Source: Alistipes sp. (GTDB taxonomy: Bacteria > Bacteroidota > Bacteroidia > Bacteroidales > Rikenellaceae). Taken from it: a DNA stretch of 5,379 bases. The stretch spans positions 1 through 5,379 of the forward strand of contig JAFOCZ010000194.1 in assembly GCA_017380955.1 (NCBI GenBank). Direction: 5' to 3'. Below, piece after piece: positions 1-5,260 of the stretch (positions within the stretch are counted from its first letter, which is position 1; each line of letters opens with the position of its first letter). The notes under the pieces were generated by a model. That model made no database searches and was not told the origin of the DNA. It saw only the letters and a list, made by a program, of their open reading frames with translations. Position numbers and translations under genes: made by a program.

Positions 1-658
1 AGCGGCGGAAGAGGTCGTAGCAGTATAACTCACGGCAGTAGGCACGGTCATCCTTGTGCCATTTGAGGTGTAGTTTACGCACGTTGTGCAACTCGTGGGC
101 ATCATCCTTCTGATACTTGCGCAAGTTGAGCATAAAGTGGCAGTGGTGCCAGTCGGCATTGTCACGCTTGTGCATCTCACCACCATTACCCTCGGGGCGG
201 CGGCGTGAGGTGTTACCTCTGAGGCGCAATCCTGCATCCACGAAGTTATGGGTCTCACCCTTCGACTTAAACTCTGCGTCGCAGTGTACATACTCCGCAG
301 TGTTGCTGTCACGGTCATACTCCTTGAGGAGTTCGTTCCACTGCTCCTCTGTTACCGAGATGCGAATCTCGGGAAGCACGTTCATATCGAATACCCAGTC
401 CAACTCTCCGGCTGCCCACGCCGTGTCGGGGTAGTCGTTGTAGATAGGGGGCTCGGGCGTAGGCTCATCCTTGCCGCCATCATCCTTGCCATCCTCTTTT
501 CCGTCATCCTCACCATTCTCCTTATTATCCTCATTGCCACCCTCGGGTTTCTCGGTGTTGGGATCCTCGGGAAGGATAAACTCGTTATCCTCGACGCACG
601 CTACGGCGAGCACGCATAGCGCAATGATTATGGCGATAGTCTTAAATATCTGCTTCAT
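1..658 (-). CDS. CotH kinase-like surface lipoprotein, N-terminal part
   Basis: The gene runs off the window start; 219 codons are visible from the ATG at 658. Residues 1-20 form a lipoprotein signal peptide (MKQ, a hydrophobic stretch, then LAVAC), so Cys21 is the likely lipidated residue. Acidic residues follow it (CVEDNEF), as in Bacteroidota lipoproteins exported to the cell surface. Residues 30-71 are a low-complexity linker rich in D, E, G, K, N and P. From about residue 90 the protein resembles the CotH family: a strand-rich opening (LPEIRISVTEEQW), then LRLRGNTSR at 144-152, and VRKLHLKWHKDD at 193-204 followed by CREL and YDLF. CotH proteins are atypical protein kinases first known from spore coats; Bacteroidota versions are usually surface lipoproteins of unknown target. 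The catalytic C-terminal part is outside the window, so activity cannot be judged. The family call rests on remembered motifs. It is transcribed divergently from dprA. Confidence 0.8.
   Translation of the reverse strand, partial: MKQIFKTIAIIIALCVLAVACVEDNEFILPEDPNTEKPEGGNEDNKENGEDDGKEDGKDDGGKDEPTPEPPIYNDYPDTAWAAGELDWVFDMNVLPEIRISVTEEQWNELLKEYDRDSNTAEYVHCDAEFKSKGETHNFVDAGLRLRGNTSRRRPEGNGGEMHKRDNADWHHCHFMLNLRKYQKDDAHELHNVRKLHLKWHKDDRAYCRELYCYDLFRR
464..511 (-). repeat. Acidic low-complexity repeat in the lipoprotein linker
   Basis: Codons 50-65 encode an imperfect repeat of the type EDDGK/EDGK/DDGGK, made from GAT, GAG, GGC and AAG codons. The coding strand is strongly purine-rich here. It probably acts as a flexible spacer between the lipid anchor and the CotH-like domain. 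Such tracts can vary in length by slippage. Confidence 0.5.
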
Positions 659-679
659 AGTTGAAATTGTTTGACGTGG

Positions 680-712
680 CAAATGTACGAAAGTTTTTCA
701 TAACTGAGCAAT
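680..712 (-). promoter_or_regulatory. Bacteroidota-type promoter for the CotH-like lipoprotein gene
   Basis: Read on the minus strand, 687-680 is TACATTTG, a perfect match to the Bacteroidota -7 consensus TAnnTTTG. A partial -33 element (ATTG, 712-709, against consensus TTTG) lies 21 nt upstream. The predicted transcript would start near 674, giving a leader of about 15 nt to the ATG at 658. Confidence 0.6.
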
Positions 713-713
713 T

Positions 714-758
714 TTTGGTGGTGTAGAGTTACATATATCATAATTTTGCTTAACTTTG
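714..758 (+). promoter_or_regulatory. Bacteroidota-type promoter region for dprA
   Basis: Two matches to the -7 motif TAnnTTTG occur in tandem: TAATTTTG at 741-748 and TAACTTTG at 751-758. A TTTG at 714-717 lies 23 nt before the first, slightly more than the usual 19-21 nt, so the first may be used with this -33. The second has no good -33 but is equally close to the -7 consensus. The region abuts the oppositely directed promoter of the lipoprotein gene. Confidence 0.5.
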
Positions 759-768
759 TTATATAAAG

Positions 769-800
769 TTCGGTGCGAGGTATTTCGACTATGTGCCGAA
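769..800 (+). promoter_or_regulatory. Hairpin in the dprA leader
   Basis: TTCGGTGC (769-776) can pair with GTGCCGAA (793-800) over 8 bp including two G-U pairs, with a 16-nt loop. It lies between the predicted dprA promoter and the ATG at 825, so it would be in the 5' leader. No U-run follows, so it is not an intrinsic terminator. Role unknown; a chance hairpin of this size is possible. Confidence 0.3.
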
Positions 801-824
801 TGTAAACTACTAATTGCTTGGATT

Positions 825-1934
825 ATGACGATTGAGGATCTTGCTCTGCTCTTTGTACGAGGCTTGGGAAGTCGAGGTATCGTGCAACTCCTTGACGCTG
901 TGGGTAGTGCCGAGGAGGTCTTTGCTATGTCCGAGGGTCAACTCACGGCACACTATGGTCTGCGTAAGGATGTCGCCGAGCAGATAGTCTCTAAGGAGTG
1001 CTTCAGGGATGCCGAGCGCGAGATAGAGTATTGCCGACGACACAATATTTGCATCATCGCAGCAGGTGATGAGGACTATCCACCACTATTGCGCGAGGCG
1101 GAGGACAGACCCCACGTGCTCTTTGTGCAGGGAAACGTTGCGGCACTCACCAAACGCACACTGTCGATGGTAGGTACTCGTGAGGCATCGTCATCGGGTG
1201 TGTATGTAGTTGATAAACTTGTTGGTGGTCTTGCCGAGAAGGTCAGCGATTTGTGTATCGTGAGTGGCTTGGCATATGGCATAGATGCTGCGTGCCACCG
1301 TGCTGCGCTTACCCATAACGTGGCAACAGTGGCTGTGGTGGCGAGTGTGCTCCCCGAGGTTACGCCAGCGCCACATCGTGCATTGGCAGATGACATACTG
1401 CGCAACGGTGGTGCTCTGGTGTCGGAACTACACTCACAGACCAAGCAGAATGGCAAGATGTTCATCTCGCGCAACCGTATCATCGCGGCGCTGAGTATGG
1501 GAACTGTGGTTGTGGAGTCGCCACTATCGGGAGGCTCTTTGGCAACGGCAGATATCGCCGATGGCTACTACCGCACTGTTATGGCTGTGCCGGGACGCAT
1601 CACCGACTCGTCGTCTATGGGTAGCAACAACCTTATCCGTAGCGGTAAGGCGCGTATGGTGCTCACGGCAAACGACATTATCGAGGATATGGATTGGCAG
1701 ACGACGGTGCGTGAGGCAGATGTTGTGGCGGATGGTGGTGACGATATCTTGGAGTCGCTCACCGCAGAGCAGATGGCGGTGCTGGAGGCTATATCTTCGG
1801 GTGTTACGGCAGACTGGGCACAGTTGCAGCAGACAACGGGGTTGTCCATAGGAGGGTTGTCGATGGTGGTCATAGAACTCGAGATGAGGGGTCTGATACG
1901 CGCCTTGCCAGGACAGCGATACGAGAGAATTTGA
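825..1934 (+). CDS. dprA: DNA-processing protein DprA
   Basis: DprA (Smf) binds single-stranded DNA in the cytoplasm and loads RecA during natural transformation; many non-competent bacteria also keep it. The 369-aa product has the typical architecture: an N-terminal helix-hairpin-helix/SAM-like region (about residues 5-60), a central Rossmann-like DNA-binding domain, and a C-terminal winged-helix region (about 305-369). Diagnostic motifs are VGTR at 116-119, SGLAYGIDAACHR at 147-159, FISRNRIIAALS at 213-224, SGGSLATADIA at 235-245, AVPGR at 254-258 and GSNNLIR at 266-272. The reading frame extends upstream to a TTG at 756, but that codon lies inside the -7 motif TAACTTTG and adds 23 residues unlike the family, so ATG 825 is chosen. 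No Shine-Dalgarno is visible, as is usual in Bacteroidota. tatD follows after 69 bp without a recognisable promoter, so the two may be co-transcribed. Confidence 0.95.
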   Translation: MTIEDLALLFVRGLGSRGIVQLLDAVGSAEEVFAMSEGQLTAHYGLRKDVAEQIVSKECFRDAEREIEYCRRHNICIIAAGDEDYPPLLREAEDRPHVLFVQGNVAALTKRTLSMVGTREASSSGVYVVDKLVGGLAEKVSDLCIVSGLAYGIDAACHRAALTHNVATVAVVASVLPEVTPAPHRALADDILRNGGALVSELHSQTKQNGKMFISRNRIIAALSMGTVVVESPLSGGSLATADIADGYYRTVMAVPGRITDSSSMGSNNLIRSGKARMVLTANDIIEDMDWQTTVREADVVADGGDDILESLTAEQMAVLEAISSGVTADWAQLQQTTGLSIGGLSMVVIELEMRGLIRALPGQRYERI

Positions 1935-1947
1935 TGGGGATGGAGAG

Positions 1948-1980
1948 CCTATTTGCAATACTCCCCTTATTATAAATAGG
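1948..1980 (+). other. Inverted repeat in the dprA-tatD gap
   Basis: CCTATTT (1948-1954) is a perfect inverted match to AAATAGG (1974-1980), with a 19-nt loop. It is AT-rich and has no U-run after it, so it is a poor terminator. It could be a processing site, a weak operator or chance. Confidence 0.25.
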
Positions 1981-2003
1981 TATAACGTCTAAAAAATTGT
2001 GTT

Positions 2004-2780
2004 ATGATTGATACTCACTCACACATATATGCCGAGGAGTTTGATGCCGACCGCAGTGAGGCTTTGCAGCGCGCGTGGGATAATGGTGTGGAGATGATGT
2101 TGCTCCCGGATATAGACTCCGAGAGCCGTGAACGTATGCTCGCTCTGGCTCAGGCCGAGCCGCAACGATGTAGGGCTATGGCAGGTTTGCACCCTACGTC
2201 CGTGAATGATAATCCTCGCTGGATGGAGGAGTTGGATATGGTGGAACGTCTTCTGCGTGATGCCCCTGTGCCATTGTGTGGCGTGGGAGAGATTGGTCTC
2301 GACCTATATTGGAGTAGGGACTTCTATAATATCCAGCGCGAGGTGCTGCATGCCCAATTGGAGTTGGCTCTCAAGTATAACAAGGCCGTTGTGATACATA
2401 CGCGCGATGCCTACAAGGAGATGCTTGATGCCGTTGCAACGTATCGTGGCAAGGGTCTGCGTGGTGTCTTCCACGCCTATGCCTCGGATGTGGATATGGC
2501 GCGTAAGTTGCTTCGCTGCGGCGAGTTTGCGTTTGGCATAGGTGGCGTTGTTACGTTCAAGAATAGCGGATTGGATAGGGTAGTTGCCGAGATGCCTCTG
2601 GAGTTGTTACTCCTCGAAACCGACTCGCCATACCTCACCCCTGTGCCCCATCGTGGCAAGCGCAACGAGCCGTCGTATGTGGAGTATGTGTGTCGCAAGA
2701 TTGCCGAAATACACAACACTTCGCCCGAAAGAGTCGATGCTCTGACCACCGCAACGGCAAAGGAGATATTCTGCATATAG
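2004..2780 (+). CDS. tatD: TatD-family metal-dependent hydrolase (putative DNase)
   Basis: TatD-family proteins are cytoplasmic TIM-barrel metallohydrolases; characterised members are metal-dependent 3'-5' exonucleases or deoxyribonucleases linked to DNA repair and degradation. The 258-aa length is normal. The whole metal-binding set is present: DTHSH with His5 and His7, GEIGLD with Glu96, IHTRDA with His132, FHAYAS with His157 and ETDSPYL with Asp207. GLHP at 61-64 and the TPVPHRGKRNEP segment after Asp207 are further family signatures. The ATG at 2004 puts the HxH motif at residues 5-7, as expected, so the start is secure. There is no Shine-Dalgarno. Its exact substrate cannot be told from sequence, and the symbol denotes the family rather than proven orthology to E. 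coli TatD. It follows dprA and precedes the asparaginase gene. Confidence 0.93.
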   Translation: MIDTHSHIYAEEFDADRSEALQRAWDNGVEMMLLPDIDSESRERMLALAQAEPQRCRAMAGLHPTSVNDNPRWMEELDMVERLLRDAPVPLCGVGEIGLDLYWSRDFYNIQREVLHAQLELALKYNKAVVIHTRDAYKEMLDAVATYRGKGLRGVFHAYASDVDMARKLLRCGEFAFGIGGVVTFKNSGLDRVVAEMPLELLLLETDSPYLTPVPHRGKRNEPSYVEYVCRKIAEIHNTSPERVDALTTATAKEIFCI

Positions 2781-2842
2781 CGTGCTATTGTGCATAAATA
2801 TCCCTAAAAAAAGAGAAAAACGTGGTGGAAAAGAAACTTATA

Positions 2843-2884
2843 GGCGAAAAAATGTTCGCCATTCATAAATTTTGTCTACCTTTG
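2843..2884 (+). promoter_or_regulatory. Promoter of the asparaginase gene with overlapping inverted repeat
   Basis: TACCTTTG at 2877-2884 is a perfect TAnnTTTG -7 element. TTCG at 2855-2858 is an imperfect -33 element, 18 nt upstream. The -33 candidate lies inside the right arm of a perfect 6-bp inverted repeat, GGCGAA (2843-2848) and TTCGCC (2855-2860). The repeat could be an operator or part of the tatD 3' end; it lacks a U-run. The transcript would start near 2891, giving a leader of about 35 nt to ATG 2927. Confidence 0.55.
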
Positions 2885-2926
2885 TATGGATTAGTGCGAC
2901 ACTAAAGCCGCGCAACAACTTCAGTT

Positions 2927-3718
2927 ATGAAGCGTTCATCAATACTTATCATCTATACCGGAGGTACCATTGGTATGAAGACCGACGAGGCTACTGGCGC
3001 GTTGGTACCTTTTGATTTCAGCGGTATATACGAGGAGTTCCCCTCGCTAAAACGCCTAAAAGTAGATATCGAGGCGATATCAATCACGCCTGCCATAGAC
3101 TCATCGAATGTGTCGGTGGAGAACTGGGTGGTTATGGCGCGTATGATTCGCGATAATTATGCCAAGTATGACGGTTTCGTGATTCTTCACGGCACCGACA
3201 CAATGTCCTACTCGGCATCGGCATTGAGTTTTATGCTCGAGAATCTCGCGAAGCCTGTGATATTCACCGGAAGCCAGATTCCTATCGGCATCTTGCGCAC
3301 CGATGGTCGTGAGAATCTTATCACAGCCATCGAGATTGCCGGCGCAAAGACCGAGGATGGCGCTCCGTTAGTTCCCGAGGTGGCGTTGTACTTCCAGAAT
3401 CATCTCTTCAGAGGCAACCGCACCACAAAGTTGAGTGCCGAGGCCCTGAATGCATTTGCATCGTTTAACTATACACCATTGGCTGAGGTGGGTGTCAACA
3501 TCCAATACAACCACTCGGCAATAGCACCTTATGCCCCCGACTTCTCGGATGAGTTCCGCATCAGCGAGACTATGACCGACGATATCGTGGTGGTTAAGTT
3601 GTTCCCAGGCATCCGTCCTGCTACGCTACGCGCTATGTTGCTCGACAGCGGCGCTCGTGGTGTGGTACTGGAGACCTATGGCGCGGGTAATGCCCCAACG
3701 TCGGAGTGGTTTGTCCGT
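2927..3718 (+). CDS. ansA: Type I L-asparaginase, 3' end missing at a sequence junction
   Basis: Type I asparaginase hydrolyses L-asparagine to aspartate and ammonia in the cytoplasm. Visible hallmarks are YTGGTIGM with the nucleophile-region threonines (Thr11, Thr14), IDSSN at 57-61, LHGTDTM at 87-93 with Thr90 and Asp91, TGSQIP at 114-119 and NRTTKLS with Lys168. The C-terminal domain begins normally and LETYGAGNAPTSEWFV (249-263) is typical. The family then expects an amphipathic helix and roughly 80 more residues, ending a protein of about 340-350. Instead, from about residue 264 the sequence is unrelated, with CTTPHHPTTVPN and then a translation of AT-rich intergenic DNA. The frame stays open and runs in phase into the gene at 3962, but nothing suggests a real fusion. 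If the junction is genuine, the enzyme has lost part of its C-terminal domain and is probably inactive; if it is an assembly error, the gene is intact in the organism. It has its own promoter candidate and no Shine-Dalgarno. Confidence 0.88.
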
Positions 3719-3748
3719 TCCAAGGACGTATGTACCACCCCACACCAC
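3712..3748. other. Junction between Bacteroidota-like and foreign-looking DNA
   Basis: Homology to asparaginase stops at about 3713-3720. To the right there are no Bacteroidota-style promoters; genes have strong Shine-Dalgarno sequences and a different codon preference. The exact breakpoint cannot be placed to the base, and no target duplication or terminal repeat can be checked because the other edge is outside the window. It is either an insertion edge or an assembly chimera. In one frame the short piece before the terminator encodes a possible gene tail ending FQGRMYHPTPPDDCA with a TAA at 3763-3765, which may be the end of a truncated foreign gene; this is weak. Confidence 0.65.
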
Positions 3749-3796
3749 CCGACGACTGTGCCTAATCTGGCCGGAGTGTCGGACTTTTTTATTTTT
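3749..3796 (+). terminator. Intrinsic terminator just after the junction
   Basis: CCGAC-g-ACT (3749-3757) pairs with AGT-GTCGG (3775-3782), 8 bp with one bulged G. An inner GCC (3760-3762) can pair with GGC (3769-3771). The stem is followed by AC and then six T, one A and five T (3785-3796). This is the expected form of a Rho-independent terminator for a gene reading rightward from the left. The asparaginase gene is not its natural client; its own gene was probably lost at the junction. Confidence 0.65.
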
Positions 3797-3826
3797 AACT
3801 CCATAAATATCATAACCCCTTATTTC

Positions 3827-3907
3827 AAAGACAGTTATACCTGCATCCTAAGCGTTCGTTTTTTTACGGACCTTTTGTGTTACAGGAATAACTGTCTTTT
3901 TTATTTT
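3827..3907 (+). terminator. Long inverted repeat with U-run before the DUF932-like gene (terminator or attenuator)
   Basis: AAAGACAGTTATACCTG (3827-3843) pairs with CAGGAATAACTGTCTTT (3883-3899): 17 positions with a single A-A mismatch. The U-run TTTTTTATTTT (3897-3907) overlaps and follows the right arm. The loop is 39 nt, unusually long for a simple terminator, and contains seven consecutive T (3859-3865). It lies 55 bp before the start codon of the next gene and only 30 bp after another terminator. A transcription attenuator or a small structured RNA is therefore as plausible as a plain terminator. Confidence 0.6.
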
Positions 3908-3935
3908 GTACGCAAAAACATAAAAATATTAAAAT
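3906..3935 (+). promoter_or_regulatory. Possible sigma-A-type promoter for the DUF932-like gene
   Basis: TAAAAT at 3930-3935 matches the -10 consensus TATAAT at five of six positions. TTGTAC at 3906-3911, 18 nt upstream, is a weak -35 (three of six). It would give a leader of about 20 nt. The DNA is very A-rich, so chance matches are likely; transcription may instead pass through the hairpin at 3827-3907. Confidence 0.25.
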
Positions 3936-3945
3936 GTAAAAAAAG

Positions 3946-3953
3946 AAAGGAAG
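3946..3953 (+). promoter_or_regulatory. Strong Shine-Dalgarno of the DUF932-like gene
   Basis: AAAGGAAG lies 8 nt before ATG 3962. It shows that translation starts here and not in the upstream asparaginase frame, although that frame is open and in phase. No gene left of 3719 has such a site. Confidence 0.75.
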
Positions 3954-3961
3954 AAATCATT

Positions 3962-5173
3962 ATGGCAGCAACACAAAAAATCACCGAAGACTCCTACTAT
4001 CTGAACTTTGGCAAGGGGGAATACCTCGACTTAAAAAAAGCTCAGACAGACCTGGAGGACAACACATCCTGGGAACGTGATATCAAGAAAATGGTCATAA
4101 CTCCTATGGACACCCCTATGGAAGCAGAGATCTACTTCAACATTTCGGGACACACAATCCCCAAGGAAATTCTTCTAGACACCGCCGATAACTGTGGTCT
4201 TATGATCAACTACGACGATAAAGAAGAATGCCTGAGAGACTGCGCCATGCCTTCACTGCTGTCTACGGTAAGCATCCGTGGCGAAGGATTGTTCCGCCCC
4301 GAAAAAAGCCAGCAGGCAATCGCTCTGACTGCTCTCTTAACCGGTTGCAGAGAACATTCCACTATCATGCGCAGAGCCGGTAAAGTCGCCGCAATCGTCA
4401 GTCCGAAGTATGAGCATATGCCAATCACGGATTTGCTGAATATTACAGACGACCTTGACCAGTATCTAGGTGATCCGGAATTCATTTCCGGTTGTGTCTC
4501 TCACAGCCTCACCGTCGCCAAGTTTCAGTACCCCGATGCTGCGCAAACCGTTACGGATACATACCGTACAATTCTGGCAGCACACGGCAGAACCCTGGCT
4601 CCCGGTCAGGTAATCATCCCCGTTGTTGAATTCAGAAGCTCTGACACCACCGGCGAAGCTGCAAAGCTGTTGACCTATCTGCAACTTTCCCCCGGACACT
4701 TGATGCCCATTGGCGAAGGTGTCCGGGTCAGCCATGTGATGCCCTATGAATTCGACGAATTTGGCAACCGTCTGTCCGGTATCCGTAAGTTCCGCCAGGA
4801 AGCACAGCTCCTGTACTCTCAATTGGACTACGACATCAAGGAGCTGGTTCCCGCAATGCTGGAAACTTCCATCGAGTATCCTGCAAACACCTTTGTTGGT
4901 CTGTGCAAAAAGGCTCAGATTCCACAGAAATGGGGCGGTCAGGTTGAGGAAGAGATCCGCAACGATTGGCCCAATGGTTCCGGATGTACATTCCTGGATG
5001 TGTATGAGCATTTGACCAGTATTACCAAGAAGGCACTGGAAGAGAACTCACCCCACGGAACTCGTCTGCTGGATTTGGAGGAAGCTATCGCCAGGATCGC
5101 ACATAACCGCGCGCTCTGGACGAAATACGACCTCCCCGGCACCGTTGCATGGGTCCAGGCTGTCAACAAATAA
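3962..5173 (+). CDS. Putative DUF932-like phage/plasmid-associated protein
   Basis: This encodes a 403-aa soluble protein with no signal peptide or membrane segment, beginning MAATQKITED. I do not recognise it with certainty. The best match by eye is the DUF932 group, proteins of unknown function on phages, plasmids and integrative elements. Points in favour are VAAIVSPKYEHMPITDLL at 142-159, like the R/S..Y..I...DLL segment of that group, and NGSGCTFLDVYEHLTSI at 338-354, like its C-terminal T..DVY..LT segment. Length is somewhat above the common 300-350 aa. The start is fixed by the Shine-Dalgarno at 3946-3953. The gene stands alone between two hairpins with U-runs (3827-3907 and 5189-5240), suggesting its own transcriptional control. 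Codon use, with frequent GAA and CCC/TCC, differs from the genes left of 3719. It could equally be an unrelated mobile-element hypothetical protein. Confidence 0.8.
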   Translation: MAATQKITEDSYYLNFGKGEYLDLKKAQTDLEDNTSWERDIKKMVITPMDTPMEAEIYFNISGHTIPKEILLDTADNCGLMINYDDKEECLRDCAMPSLLSTVSIRGEGLFRPEKSQQAIALTALLTGCREHSTIMRRAGKVAAIVSPKYEHMPITDLLNITDDLDQYLGDPEFISGCVSHSLTVAKFQYPDAAQTVTDTYRTILAAHGRTLAPGQVIIPVVEFRSSDTTGEAAKLLTYLQLSPGHLMPIGEGVRVSHVMPYEFDEFGNRLSGIRKFRQEAQLLYSQLDYDIKELVPAMLETSIEYPANTFVGLCKKAQIPQKWGGQVEEEIRNDWPNGSGCTFLDVYEHLTSITKKALEENSPHGTRLLDLEEAIARIAHNRALWTKYDLPGTVAWVQAVNK

Positions 5174-5188
5174 GCCAACGCCACCTCA

Positions 5189-5240
5189 AAAAGCCTATTT
5201 CACTTATGTTAAACAACAGGTGGAATAGGCTTTTCTATTT
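5189..5240 (+). terminator. Terminator or attenuator between the DUF932-like gene and the next gene
   Basis: AAAAGCCTATTTCAC (5189-5203) pairs with GTGGAATAGGCTTTT (5220-5234) over 15 bp with one G-U pair and a 16-nt loop. The right arm ends in TTTT, followed by CTATTT. It begins 15 bp after the stop at 5173 and ends only about 20-25 bp before the next start codon. It may end the upstream message, or partly attenuate read-through into the next gene. The symmetric A/T ends allow it to work in both directions. Confidence 0.8.
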
Positions 5241-5260
5241 CACGAAAGGAGACCATACAT

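Noticed and set aside
248..619. Plus-strand open frame with a very hydrophobic, membrane-like segment
   Set aside because: It is the antisense of the lipoprotein's acidic linker: GAT, GAG and GGC codons read backwards as Ile, Leu and Ala. The minus-strand frame has a lipoprotein signal, family motifs and a promoter.
756..824. Upstream extension of DprA from a TTG at 756
   Set aside because: The codon lies inside a TAnnTTTG promoter element, and the extra 23 residues do not resemble DprA N-termini; ATG 825 gives the normal start.
1076..1958. Minus-strand and alternative-frame open frames across dprA
   Set aside because: They overlap the clear dprA frame, have odd composition and show no family features or translation signals.
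2772..2794. Hairpin across the tatD stop codon (TGCA-t-ATAG / CTAT-tg-TGCA)
   Set aside because: There are only two 4-bp helices with an internal loop, and an A-run rather than a U-run follows, so it is not a convincing terminator.
3719..3961. C-terminal extension of asparaginase across the junction
   Set aside because: The translation covers a terminator, a long inverted repeat and a Shine-Dalgarno leader; it is Phe/Ile/Lys-rich from AT-rich DNA and looks non-coding.
4466..5011. Minus-strand open frame of about 180 codons opposite the DUF932-like gene
   Set aside because: It is fully overlapped by the plus-strand gene, which has a strong ribosome binding site and flanking hairpins; no start signal supports the antisense frame.
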